The notes beneath the pieces were generated by a model. That model was not told where the DNA came from, did no database searches, and saw only the letters and a program-made list of their open reading frames with translations. From Verticillium longisporum (Eukaryota > Ascomycota > Sordariomycetes > Glomerellales > Plectosphaerellaceae), in NCBI GenBank assembly GCA_019188255.1, contig JAETXT010000003.1:4774001-4838000 (forward strand): a stretch of DNA of 64,000 nucleotides, written 5' to 3'. Each line of letters opens with the position of its first letter. Position 1 is the first letter of the stretch. A program made the position numbers and the translations under genes. This document shows, piece by piece, positions 53,685 to 64,000 of the stretch.

Positions 53685-55625
53685 ATGGGGATCAACACCG
53701 GCAGCTCTGCCGACCCTATTGTCACTCGGCTCGTAGCCGAGGACAAGGTGCCTTTTTGGAGGAAGCCAAACCTTCGAATCATGTACATTTGGCTGTTCCT
53801 CTGTTGCATGGGCGTCGAGATGACCTCTGGTTTTGACTCGCAGCTCATCAACACGCTGCAGTTCTCCCCCAACTTCAACAAATGTACGTCGCCACGAGAA
53901 GCCGTTTGCGCAAGAAGCTGCTTGCGGCGAGACGCGAACATGATTGAACTCTGACTGACCGATGCAGACTTTGGCGATGGCTACCTGAATGAAGACGGGA
54001 AGCCTGCCATCGAGCCCAGCATGTTGGGATTCATCTCGTCCTGCTACCAACTTGGATCCATCTTGGGTGTGCCGATTGCCCCTTGGTCCAACCAGAAGTA
54101 CGGCAGGCGGTGGTCTATCATGACTGGCTCTATCATCATGGTCATCGGTGCCCTTCTGCAGGGTTTCTCTCAACACCGTATGCATGCCATTCATTCCATG
54201 CGAAATCCCTGAGCTGACGAATTTTTCCCTCTTCAGTTGGCATGTACATCATCTCCCGCATGCTGCTCGGTCTCGGCATTGTATTCGCCATCATTTCGGG
54301 TGCCGCTATGATTGCCGAGCTTGGCCACCCCAAGGAGCGCCCTGTCCTTACATCACTCTTCAACGCGAGTTGGTTCATCGGCTCCATCATCGCCTGCGCC
54401 ATCTCGCTGGCGACCGTTGAGATCAAGTCACACTGGAGCTGGCGCATTCCATCGCTGCTTCAAATCTGTCCCTCCGTGCTGCAGATTGCTACGGTTTTGT
54501 GAGTTTACGACACAACTGCTCGTGCGTCGTTCATTGCTAATCCGCATACAGCCTGCTGCCCGAGAGCCCGCGATTCCTCATCAGTCATGACCGAGACGAT
54601 GAAGCCTACGCAATCCTCATCAAGTACCACGCAGAGGGTGACGTCAACTCCGAGCTTGTCAGGGCTGAGATGGCTCAAATGAAGGCTACCATCGCCTTGG
54701 AGATGCAGCACTCGAAACAGTCATGGTGGGACCTGTTCAGAACAGCCGGCATGCGACGCCGTGTGCTCATCACCGTCTTCATTGGCTTATTTACGCAAAT
54801 GTCTGGAAACACCCTGCTCTCGTACTATGCAAACCTCCTTTTCGATATGATGGGATTCACCACCCCCTACGCCAAGTCGAGAATCAACATTGCCAACCAG
54901 TGCTGGGGCTTGATGAACGCGACCGTCATCGCCCTCATCGTCACGCGTTTCGGGAGACGATGGATGTACATGATTTCCGCCACAGGCATGCTCCTCGTCT
55001 TCATCAGCATGACCATTTCCTTTGAGCGCCTCCGCTATGCCAAGGACAACGGCTTCAAGAACCAGTCCGCCCAGTACGCGGCTCTGTTCTTCTACTTTGC
55101 TTACTCGCCTTGCTACAACATGGGCAACAATGCATTGACCTACAGTGAGTTTTCTCTCGGAGCGAACGGTCAACGTGTGCACTTCACTGACATTGTCCAG
55201 CCTATCTGGTTGAGCTCTGGCCCTACGCTCAGCGCACCATGGGTATCGGTGTCCAGCAGATCTTCGGCAAGGCCGGCGGCTTCTTCTCCACCAACGTCAA
55301 CCCCCTCGCCCTCACTGAGCTCGACTGGAAGTACTTTGCTATTTACTGCGCTTGGATCTTTTTCGAGCTCGCCTTCATCTACTTCATGTATCCCGAGACG
55401 TACAACCGCACCCTCGAAGAGCTGGCCTTCTGTAAGTGACCACATGGCCCCCGGGCTACGATATGTTTGTGTAGTTTTTCCAGCAGGCTGACGTGTGATA
55501 CAGTGTTTGAGGACAAGACGAACTACGACCAGGCTGCTGCAGCCGTCACGAAGCAGCTTGATGCACCGGATGTTCAGCAGGTGGAGAGTCGTGAAGTGGG
55601 AGAGCACCCCAAGTCGCTGGCCTAA
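53685..55625 (+). CDS. MFS sugar transporter (lactose/hexose permease-like)
   Basis: Six exons, 53685-53883, 53968-54177, 54237-54498, 54552-55144, 55201-55431 and 55504-55625, encode 538 aa; all five introns (53-84 nt) have GT...AG ends and restore frame. The sugar-porter signatures are present: GFDSQLINTLQ in helix 1, NQKYGRRWSI after helix 2, SRMLLGLG, PESPRFL, TRFGRRWMY after helix 8 and YPETYNRTLEELA at the end, with 12 helices expected. A soluble tail of about 35 residues follows. It is a plasma-membrane sugar/H+ symporter of the lactose/hexose-like clade; the substrate is unknown. It lies 13 kb from the candidate erythrulose group with housekeeping genes between, so no link is claimed. 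Confidence 0.92.
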
Positions 55626-56242
55626 ATGAGGGACAAAATTCAGGGGAAACATGATGTCTTCTGCCATTATGCCACTCAGCGCATATGATTGCTTTGAGCT
55701 CGACACACGCCATTCGTTCAGATACCTTTGAGACGAGAATTGGAAACACGTGGAAACATGCAATTCTTGATAGCGTTCCGCGTTGCTTGTATCGCTGCCG
55801 TGAAAAGAGCTGCTTGTTGAGCCGTTTACTTGGTCGATGTCCTCAATCAGATCTCCACCTCGGGCTTATGTTTACACCTCTCACTTAACAGCCCATGGTC
55901 GACCAGATATGTAGGTTGCGTGATGCCAGAATACCGCAGCTTGGCCCCAGGGAGTTCAAGACCTTGGTCGTGAACCTGTGCCTCTTAGGGCGGCAAATGA
56001 AATCTGTTCACAGGACATTCAATCTGGCCACTTTTCTGTTCAGAGGCGCAGATGCCCCTGACCTCGGAAAACAGGAGGCCGTTCGTGGATGCCTGGAGTT
56101 CAATCCCAACGTGGCCCTTCGTTAAATATTGTTTATTATGGCACATTTCTCGTCTTTTCCAACGCAAATCTTAGAACTCCTCGACTTCTTCACATTTACC
56201 CAAAGAAACAACTACGAATACGTTCCAAGTCCGCACGTCGCC
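55626..56242. other. Promoter side of the cerato-platanin gene
   Basis: Short frames only; 3' flank of the transporter and 5' flank of the next gene. Confidence 0.55.
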
Positions 56243-56782
56243 ATGATTCACGCATTCCACGTCTTAATACCATTTGTCACAATCGCGCCTATGGCTCTAT
56301 CGGCTCCAGCATTTGCTGTTTCTCGTAAGATGCCCAGAAAAAGACGGGAAGTTTCAGCTAGCTAATCTTCCATCTTCTCAGTTACGTATGATAGGCTTTA
56401 CGACGATGGCGATCGATCGTTGAGCAACGTCGCGTGCTGGAACCCGAATGTCCCTGGCCTGTTTCCTGACCACGACGAATGGCTCGTCCAGAAAAACGTA
56501 GCGCCGGGAATACTTGCCATTCCTACCATTGACGGCTGGGATCACGCCGACTGCGTATCCTGCTGGATGCTCGAGTGGAACGGAGGAGAACAAGCCAGGC
56601 CGCTTCTTGCTATCGATCGTTCGAAGGCGGGCTTCGTCACTTCATTCGAAAGAATGAATTCACTGACCGAGGGGAAAGCGGAAGAGCTGAAGACCCTGGT
56701 GGTGAATGCTACCCGGGTGGGATTGACCAACTGCGGGTTCGCTCCTCAAGAAGCGAGGAGAGAATCGGCCGACGAACTTTGA
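56243..56782 (+). CDS. Cerato-platanin family secreted protein
   Basis: Exons 56243-56324 and 56382-56782 encode 160 aa; the intron is 56325-56381 (GTAAGA...CTCAG, GCTAAT branch). A signal peptide of about 20-25 residues precedes LTYDRLYDDGDRSLSNVAC, the start of the cerato-platanin double-psi barrel. The four conserved Cys are in VACW, HADCVSCW and TNCGF, and LAIDRSKAGF and MNSLTEGKA match the family. Such small proteins are abundant in the fungal wall and medium, bind chitin oligomers and can trigger plant defence. The tail is longer than usual and ends in RRESADEL. That resembles an ER-retrieval tetrapeptide (HDEL-like) but its function in this position is unknown. Confidence 0.9.
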
Positions 56783-56951
56783 CACAGCGTTGGCAGAACT
56801 TGAGATCTGTTGTATGCAATTTGACAATGTGCCCTACAGTGCCGGTGGCTCTCGCCCGCATTTCATTTTCCTTCCATGAGGTTTCAAGACAAGTAGAGAA
56901 CTACGCAATCATTTCGCTGTCCGTGTCATTCGTTGAAAAGCTCCTGTGGCC

Positions 56952-58728
56952 CTAGATCCCGGTGATATGCTGCCCGTGAAAACCAAAGCCAACCGCGAAA
57001 TTGCAATCTGCCTGCCCTAGCTCCTCCATCGTCCGCGCATCGAGGCAAACCAAATAACTCGTCCGCTTATGCCCGTCAAGCACCACACTTAGAAGTACCC
57101 CGTCGTCCTCCCGCGAAGGCTTGTCAACGGTGCTCGGTCGAGGCACGCGAGGCACGAAAATCGCCTCTCCAGGTGTGTGGCCGGTCGGTCCGCTCCATAC
57201 CAGAACCTCCCGCGTCTGCGTGTCCGTCTTGGCAATACCGTCGTAGAGAGTGCTGTAACCGCGATCAATGAGGCTGTAGACGAAGCGATGCCGCCGACAG
57301 GCATACGCGGGGTTGATTGTTGGGAACTCGCCGACGTGAGGCGCCGGGATCTCCCACTCCTTCGATGGCGACGGGAGCGGTGCCTTCACCTTGCTTCCTT
57401 GTGGGACGAGGTCGGTTTTCAGAAACTTGTATCTCACTAGGCCAGGGAAGGTCTCCACGAGTCGTTTGCTGTCGTAGAGAAACTGCTCGCCCTTGCCATC
57501 CCTGTTGAGAAGAACGTCGTAATAGAGACGATGGATCAGCGTCGTGCTCGGATACGCGACCAACTCGCATATGATGTTCCCCTCATCGTCCTCGAACGAA
57601 TTGGTCGAGTGGAAAAAGAACCCGGCCGGGGAGGCGAATCCGCCCACGAGCCCTTTGCCAAGGCGCCTGTCGACGACATACCAGTGACACTCTAGTGAGT
57701 TGTCGAACGGCTGGAGCGCCTCCACGATGCTACCTTCCCAGAGGACCTTCGCGCCCCCGAGCTTCAAATGTGACGAAGGGACACAGATGATGGCATAATT
57801 GCGCGTCAGAAAGAAGCTGTGGATGTAGGCAGGCGTACCGTTGAAAGAAGCCAAGATTGTGGTCTTGCCGGTTTCTGCGCTGGAGAGGAAGACGCGATAC
57901 ACGCCTTTGCGGCCAAAGTCGGCGTTGAAGCTGATGTAGTCACCCGTCTCGGGATCGCGCTGGCCATGGGCCGGCACTTCTGGTCCGCGCAGTTGTGTAT
58001 GAAGCTTCTGGTGGCTAATGACGCCGAGTCGCTCCATCGTCTTGGGGTTGATTTCAGCAAAGACAGCGGCATCGGTGCCGATAAAGACGTTGCCTGGAAG
58101 GGTGGCATGGCCACTGTCTTTGTGACCCTGAGCAAGACTTCGAAGGCCAGGGACGTCTGCGTTGACGGTTACGCCAACGTTGTCGAGATCCGTGGAGCGT
58201 TCGATCTTCATGCGACGAAACACAGACATGAGCTTTCCGAACATACCCATACAAGGGTCACTCCGTTGGCCAAATGACAGAGAGCGGTAGGATCCAGACT
58301 CTCTGATGTCCTTCTCCAGGGCTTCGGACTGACGTCGTGACGAATACTGGACGCGGATCCCGCCCGCGACGGACTCATCCTCGACAATGTCGAACCTATG
58401 CGTGTGGGCGAGACCGTCGAACCAGTGCGATATGTCAAGCGTTCCGGATTTGGTGTCTTCGACTTTGCAAGCACCGGGGCCTGTCCGATAGAGAGACCCG
58501 GCTGCCCAAGCTGGAATACGACCTCTTACTACGAGGTCAACGGGGCCGCGCGTCTCCGTCAAGCCGTCAAACTAACGACGTTCAGCGCTGCCTGACGCAG
58601 CATTACTTCTGGTTGCTTACCCCCGCGTCATTCGGCCATTCTCTGAAAAGCCCTCTGGCAAAGTGTTCGCCGACCAGCTGGCGGCCGGCCTCTTCATTCG
58701 CGCTGGTGAGTGTGATGGCAGATCCCAT
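56952..58728 (-). CDS. Carotenoid cleavage oxygenase family protein
   Basis: Minus-strand exons 58728-58621 and 58571-56952 encode 575 aa; the intron 58572-58620 (GTAAGC...GTTAG) joins WPNDAG to FDGLTETRGPVDL. Without this exon the frame would start on TTG. The family fold is complete: RGRIPAWAAGSLYRTGPG at the start, then the four iron-binding His: PAHGQRDPETGD, PAYIHSFFLT, FFFHSTNSFED and GFGFHGQHI. Members cleave carotenoid, apocarotenoid or stilbene double bonds with non-heme Fe(II). No signal peptide seen. The substrate (carotenal versus resveratrol type) cannot be told. No carotenoid synthesis gene is in the window. Its 3' end faces the cerato-platanin gene, 170 bases away. Confidence 0.93.
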
Positions 58729-59795
58729 GACGGCTGCCGAGGATGTGCGCTCGCTCAGAGTCTGGTGCAGTTGGCGGCTACTGGCTCCTGCTTCTTCTTC
58801 TTGTCTTCTTGGGTCTTCGAGTCCGAAGAACGCGAGCCGTCGAAACTTGTGGACAGTCCTGAGGAAAATGTCAGATTAGTCGGGGGCATGGTCATCTTAA
58901 GATCCAATGCTTCGTATTGCACGACGCGACCATCATCAGCACACCTTCAATTCGGCCACATCATCGCCTGCAGTGCCACCGACGCCATCCTCGAGATCTG
59001 TTCCCCGTTGGCTGTGGATGAGGCAGAGCATGCGGCAGCTTATCCAACGGCACTTGCATGGCTTCCGACGAAGCCGTCTGCCAAGTCAGACGACCAAAGT
59101 GCCGCCCGATGGTGCCGAGAAGGTGACTTGTGACAATTGGATGGATGGCAATTGGGTTGGAAATCAGACGAGGTCGGGCCTTAGGATGCTGACCTGCACG
59201 TGTTTCTCTCTTAACAAAGGACGTGGGTCATTGAGTTGGAATTCTCCCCAGCTGAGCACCGAGCCGTGGTTCTGGCACTGTTCAAATCCGAATGTCTGGT
59301 CGCTGGTCGGAGTGAAACCTTGGTTGGGGGATTCGGGACCCTTGGGATCGAGTGAACCGGGACTGCCATGAACTCAAGTTTGGCCATGTCAGATGATTGA
59401 CCTGGGCGGCGCAATGGCAATGTATTTTAACGATCAACAATCATCGTGTTCGGAGCTTACAAAGCTGCCTGAGCCAATGCACAAATGCCTTTTATCCATG
59501 CAAATGGATGCAACGTCAGTGCTGGGACCTAAGAATAGAGCTGAACTTCAGCACAAAAACCTCGGCCCTGCCCGCCGAATCAGGGAATTCGCACTCCCAT
59601 GCCTCCGATTCGCCGTGGCCCCAGAAAACATCCGCCAAGACCCCCTCGTCCTTCTCGTGATGTCGTTTGAGGGGGCCAACGAGCAGAACCCCAAGTACCA
59701 AGCCCCATCCCCATCCCATCCAAGCCCGGCGCTGTCAGAAGCCCTCTATTAGTGCTGTTGGCGCTGTCAGCAAGCTGGCGAAGCTGTTTCGAACG
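58729..59795. other. Divergent promoter region
   Basis: Promoters of the carotenoid oxygenase (-) and the Zn2Cys6 gene (+). Frames of 119-156 codons exist (58663-59133, 59393-59752) but have no domain; 5' exons of neither gene are evident. Confidence 0.5.
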
Positions 59796-60342
59796 ATGCA
59801 GCGGCAGCCCACAGCGGGCACGCCGCCCTTGTCATCCTCTGGTAGCGCTCTCGACACCCCCGAAGCTTCAGGCGGCGGTCTGGAGACCTCGGATGCTACA
59901 GAGGCCAGGACAGGCAGATTGAAGTTTAAGCACTATGATGCGAACACGGGCGGCTTTCAGTACGTCTGACCTTCCCTTCTTGGACAGCCTCTGGCTCAGG
60001 AGAAAAGCAATGTCCCAGCCCGCCTCCGGCCACTAACAGCAACCGCTACAGGCAAGCCGTCCCCGGCATGGCCGTTTTTTCGTTACCGAGCCGATCCCGA
60101 TCAAGAGGTGCCGGCTTTCCGCGGACCCGCACAGGGTGCAAGGAGTGCAAGTACGTTCAACCCGCCTCGTCTTGTTGGCCTGCCTTGTCTTCCGAGCTGC
60201 ATCAACTGACACGAGGCATGGCGTAGGCGGCGTCGAGTCAAGTGTGACGAGGCAACGCCCGTCTGCCGAAGGTGCATACAGGGTGGTCATCTCTGCGAGG
60301 GCTTGCTTCATCCGAGTGTAGTCGTGCCCCGGCCGAAAGCCC

Positions 60343-60375
<33 letters not shown>

Positions 60376-61721
60376 TCGAAGCTGTAGTGAAACGAATGGA
60401 CGTCCAGCAGGGCGTCGACTACGTGTCCACCCTGTTTCCAGGCCAGCACGAGTGGGACTCGTTCATCGCCTTCGTCCAGGTGGCAGAGCAAGGGGGGTCT
60501 CTCCCGGCGGACAATGTCATGGAGCTGGTCCCGAAGGTGGCGCTGGAGGATGCGGCCCTCCGTGAGATCTGCTGCTCCATCGGCGCCCTCAACCTCCGGA
60601 ACCTACAGGCCACGCGGGCCATCGACCAGGCGCGCCACCGTTCCTCACTCGAGCACTACGGCCGTGCGCTGCGGGCTGTCGCGAGCGCGGGACAATCGAA
60701 CGACAGCTTTCTCAGGACGATACTCGCTTCTCTGATGTTCGTCACGGCCGATATCCTGCGTGGCGACTCGAGGACAGCCTTTGCCCACTATGCGCACAGT
60801 CGCCGCATGATGGCCCAACATATCAGCCGCAGGTCCGCCGAGACAGGCCTCGACGTGACGAGGCTGCCACTGGACATGCTCGAGTCGAGTGCTTATAACA
60901 TGATGCAGCGGATCGCGACGCACCCGTGGGCGCAGGATGCGCAGATAGAGGCTGCAGATGCAGAGGGAAGACTCTTCCTGTCAGCTCTCCCACACCGTCA
61001 TCGTCTGCAGAACATGCCCATGCGTTTTAGCACAACCGAAGACGCGGTGCGGTGGTGGGACGTGACGCAGCACAAGATCATGAACACGATTCAGGCGTGG
61101 CAGGCGTCACAGGCAGGACAGGCTACAGCTGTTACGGGAAATGCAGGTGATGCTGGCGAGGAGGAGGCAGACATATGGGGAGAGTGCCTCGCGTTGACGG
61201 ATCGTTGGAGATCCGCGTTCCGGCCCCTGCTCTACAGCGCCCGGCAGAGCAAGGGGACCCAGCCGAGCATATACCTTCAGTGCCTCACACTTGAGAGCCT
61301 CCTTCGGGAAGCAGTCGCTGCGCTCCAGGCGCAGAGACGACTCAGACCAGACTACCACATGCGGCCCCCGGCGGCGACAACACCGGTGTACCTGGAGATG
61401 GCGCGGGAGACGAGGCGCTTGGTGTGGCAGAAACTTGACCGAGCCGTTGATGTGCCTGTGGGATTGGAGAGCGCCCTCATCCGCCCATTGGCATTCGTGG
61501 TGTACAAGACGCAGAACGCGCAGGTGGTGGATGAGGTGCGGGCCATCTTGATCGAGTTCTCAGAGAACCTGCAGATCGCGACGCTGCTGTTGGGCCTCAT
61601 GGAGGGCAAGGGCGAGGGAACAGTGCTGGAGCTCATTGATCGTGGTTGGAAGTGGCACTTTACCTGTGCTGGCTGCAGTTCCGGCGTCGCCAACATGCTG
61701 AGGGGTAAACGGCAGCCATGA
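59796..61721 (+). CDS. Zn2Cys6 transcription factor with polyglutamine tract
   Basis: Exons 59796-59959, 60052-60150 and 60227-61721 encode 585 aa. Introns are 59960-60051 (GTACGT...CTACAG) and 60151-60226 (GTACGT...CGTAG). The second intron splits the zinc cluster, which reads GCKECK/RRRVKCDEATPVCRRC-x6-C, with all six Cys in the C6 spacing (about residues 84-112). A linker with ten Gln from CAG repeats follows (about 128-137), then a helical middle region (VDYVSTLFPGQHEWDSF, LEHYGRALRAV) like the fungal-specific regulatory domain of these factors. It is nuclear. The target is unknown; it is divergent from the carotenoid oxygenase, which is one candidate. Confidence 0.92.
60345..60374 (+). 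repeat. (CAG)10 coding microsatellite
   Basis: Ten uninterrupted CAG triplets in frame encode Gln10 just after the zinc cluster. Pure triplet runs vary in length between strains. Confidence 0.95.
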
Positions 61722-63606
61722 GACTGCAGTACGCTTAATCAAGACAGACGTGAGCCAACAGGCCACTTTTCCCGTCTAGTGCTGACGCCCCATCTATGTT
61801 GACTGGGACGGGACCTCTCGAAGGGCGCCAATGCTGACAGCCAGCATGATCCTGACCAGGACATTGACAGCCAATTGACGTGTCAAAAGGCGGTCTTTCA
61901 AAGTCGAAACTCGTGGTACATGTGGCATTCGAAAGGACACCGGAGGAAAGTGTCAGGCATTCCGATCCATCTTGCTTGGCATCAGTCAACTTCAATTGCC
62001 ACTATTATGCCCCAGGGCTGAACATAGATTACCAACCCCACGTGTCAGAGTTCAGCGCCCACAACTCAAGCCTTACGGGACACTTCGCCACGCCGGGCAC
62101 CAAGTCGCTGGCGTGTGGCAATACAGACCTTCGGGGGCTTGGGGTCTGGCGCTGGAGCTCATCTGGACCAGTTTTGGTGGGACGGCATTGGGGGCTGTCG
62201 GGCTCTAAGCGGACGACCCCTGAGATGGAGGGCTCCAAATAGCGCTGGGTTGACTGGTAGCTCGTTTCTGTAGCCTGTAACATTGCCTCGGCGTGTCTTG
62301 GCTCACAGGTCTGGGCCTAACGAGGCTCACGGGTTTTCTTCACAGGTTTTAAGATTTGGCTTTGGTCTGGAGACAATCAGCCTGCGTTGTCACATTCGAA
62401 AACTCCTGATCGGTGAATTGACGTATGATAGAAAAGCTGCCCCCTGCCGAGAGTTTCGGGTCGTCTTTGGAGTTGGCTGGCCATGGCGACGATCGAACAA
62501 GACGGATGCCACACACACACGTTGACAGACAGGTGACGCTGAAAGAAAGCCCAGTGCCACTTAACCCCCCTGGAACGGTCCGTGGTTCCCGCCGCCATGG
62601 CCCTGTTAACCTAAGATCAAGGTGGAGGAAGCTTGTGGGGATTATGCTTAGCGGCGTGCCATGGCCTGCTCATGGTGAGGTCTCTGGCTACCTTCCGAGA
62701 GTCGAATCTCGACTGGCGTCTACGCTCTTCCGAACACCTTCAGCCACCTTGCAATACCTACCTAGGTAATACAAGACACGCCTCCTTGCTTCATCGCGAA
62801 CGCCACCATGCTCGGCAAGCCAAGCGATCCCTGACGCGACCTGACAGCAACAACACCCTCCCGGGTTCTCAAAGAGCTCAAGGGGTGGACGGCTTGCAGA
62901 GCCTTCGTCATGCCCATCGCCCACCCGTGGGCCACCCGCTGCCACCCGCATTGAAGGATCGCGCCATGACTCCCATGACTCCTCCCGGGGCCAGGGGCCG
63001 CCCTTTTGAGCCGCCGCTCTAGCGAACCACGCTCGCCATAGCGCGAAGCCTGGCATACACGCCTGGATACTTGCTTGGCTATTCGACGCTTCTGGTCCGA
63101 TCGCCAGAGAGACCTCCCTCTACCGCGCCCGCATGTAGGGTTTCACTGCGCGCGACCCCCAGCTTCGCCAGCCGTGACCACTCATCGTGTCGTGTTGCGA
63201 TCCTTCGGGGGCTCAGCCAGGCCGCGAAGTTACCTCCTCCCGCCGATCCTGGTCGGTCCCACAGTGAGCCTCTGTCGACGGTCCAGAGGGCAGTCAAAGC
63301 TCTTTGCTGGAGATTTGCTTTCGCCGGGGTCCCCCTGGTCGTCATGAGATGGGTCTAGACGGGCTGCTGTTGCGAAGTGGACAATTTCGATGGCCCCCAA
63401 AAGGTCGCGGTGCCATGTCGATTCCTGCACCGCGTTCTGTTTGTCTCTCTGTCTGTCTGTTTGTCTGTTTGTCCAGGAGACTGACCAGTTGCTCGAAATT
63501 TGTTCCTCGAAAGAAACTCGAAGACGCAAGTAATCGACACTTGACGCGACACATCGCTCATCAAGCTCTACCTTGCAACTTGTGACGACCGCCGCAATAC
63601 AGCAAG
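61722..63606. other. 1.9 kb without a supported gene
   Basis: Promoter side of the last gene. A CCTACCTAGG tract lies near 62757 and a pyrimidine-rich TGTCTGTCTGTTTGTCTG repeat near 63440-63470. Frames of about 90-130 codons on both strands lack domains. Confidence 0.5.
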
Positions 63607-64000
63607 ATGGCCGAGTTTGACCCTAACGTCTGGTACCACATCTCTGAGGAGAGAGTCACCAACGCATCTGCGCCCGTCTTCCATAACACGCTACAGACGA
63701 CGACCGATGGCCTTCGTGTCTCTTCTCTCGTCGCCCAGGCCTGGCAGATGCAGCCCATCGACAACGAGCCGGGTCTCTACCTGATGCGCCACAATGCCTC
63801 CGGTGTTGGCCGACAGCTTTCTGTTTGCTGGGACCCCGAGGAGGACCACAAGTCCAAGACTATCGCCTGCATGCAACCCAGCAGCGTTGACGATGCGCAG
63901 AAGCACTACTTCCAAGAGATTGGCAGCACAGGTGCATTCTTGTGGAAGCCAAAGTCCAACAACTCAGACTACGCCATGGATGTCCACCCAGGGTCCAACC
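63607..64000 (+). CDS. Unrecognised protein, N-terminal part (gene runs off the window)
   Basis: An ATG at 63607 (context CAAGATGG) opens a frame that stays open to base 64000, at least 131 codons. It begins MAEFDPNVWYHISEERVT, without a signal peptide. It contains GLYLMRHNASGVGRQLSVCW and an acidic DPEEDHKSK stretch, then YFQEIGSTGAFLWKPKSNNS. The FLWKP and LYLMRH pieces recall beta-rich lectin- or ricin-B-like proteins of fungi (W-Y-H and Y-L-R-H repeats), but I cannot assign a family. It reads as a genuine gene: no stops, codon use like its neighbours, plausible 5' leader. An intron may follow outside the window. Confidence 0.75.
   Translation, partial: MAEFDPNVWYHISEERVTNASAPVFHNTLQTTTDGLRVSSLVAQAWQMQPIDNEPGLYLMRHNASGVGRQLSVCWDPEEDHKSKTIACMQPSSVDDAQKHYFQEIGSTGAFLWKPKSNNSDYAMDVHPGSN

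Noticed and set aside
53685..55625. Sugar transporter as part of the candidate erythrulose group
   Set aside because: It lies 13 kb away with URC4, OXA1, MIM1, p47 and GTR1 between; no evidence of linkage.
58663..59133. 156-codon plus frame opposite the 5' exon of the carotenoid oxygenase
   Set aside because: It is the shadow of a spliced real gene and has no domain.

Overview
The window is nuclear DNA of a filamentous ascomycete, most likely a Sordariomycete. Its genes carry short introns (about 49-113 nt, GT...AG, with CTAAC/CTGAC branch sites), and it holds fungal-only families: a HET-type protein, a PTH11-like receptor, a cerato-platanin, a Zn2Cys6 regulator and MIM1/TOM13. The genus cannot be told from the sequence. 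All exon boundaries below were worked out by hand from splice signals and reading-frame continuity. I have no transcript or database evidence.

Layout. 0-19 kb is accessory in character: the 3' end of a HET-like gene, a Tnr3-type Nudix protein, a secreted bicovalent-flavin oxidase, a long gene-free stretch, a decayed P450, a CAP-domain secreted protein, a PEP-mutase-like lyase, an alpha/beta hydrolase, a PTH11-like membrane protein and an intact P450. 19-31 kb holds a TpA-rich retroelement relic, then two divergent protein kinases flanking a CorA-like two-pass membrane protein, an arrangement typical of expanded fungal accessory families. 31-42.6 kb is metabolic: D-serine dehydratase, an intron-containing tRNA-Asp, a DUF1308 protein, then a compact three-gene group (triosephosphate-isomerase-like, dihydroxyacetone-kinase-like, RpiB-like), then URC4. 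46-52.5 kb is housekeeping: OXA1, MIM1/TOM13, a p47/Shp1 UBX protein and GTR1. 53-64 kb holds a sugar transporter, a cerato-platanin, a carotenoid oxygenase, a Zn2Cys6 factor with a (CAG)10 tract and the start of an unrecognised gene that runs off the window.

The strongest system is at 36.2-40.6 kb. A kinase of the DAK family lies next to a divergent TPI-like isomerase and an RpiB-like isomerase. This is the enzyme set that takes L-erythrulose through L-erythrulose-1-phosphate and D-erythrulose-4-phosphate to D-erythrose-4-phosphate in bacterial erythritol pathways and in Yarrowia (EYK1/EYI1/EYI2). No polyol dehydrogenase or dedicated regulator lies beside it. The pathway assignment is inferred from co-occurrence. 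The individual family calls are firm.
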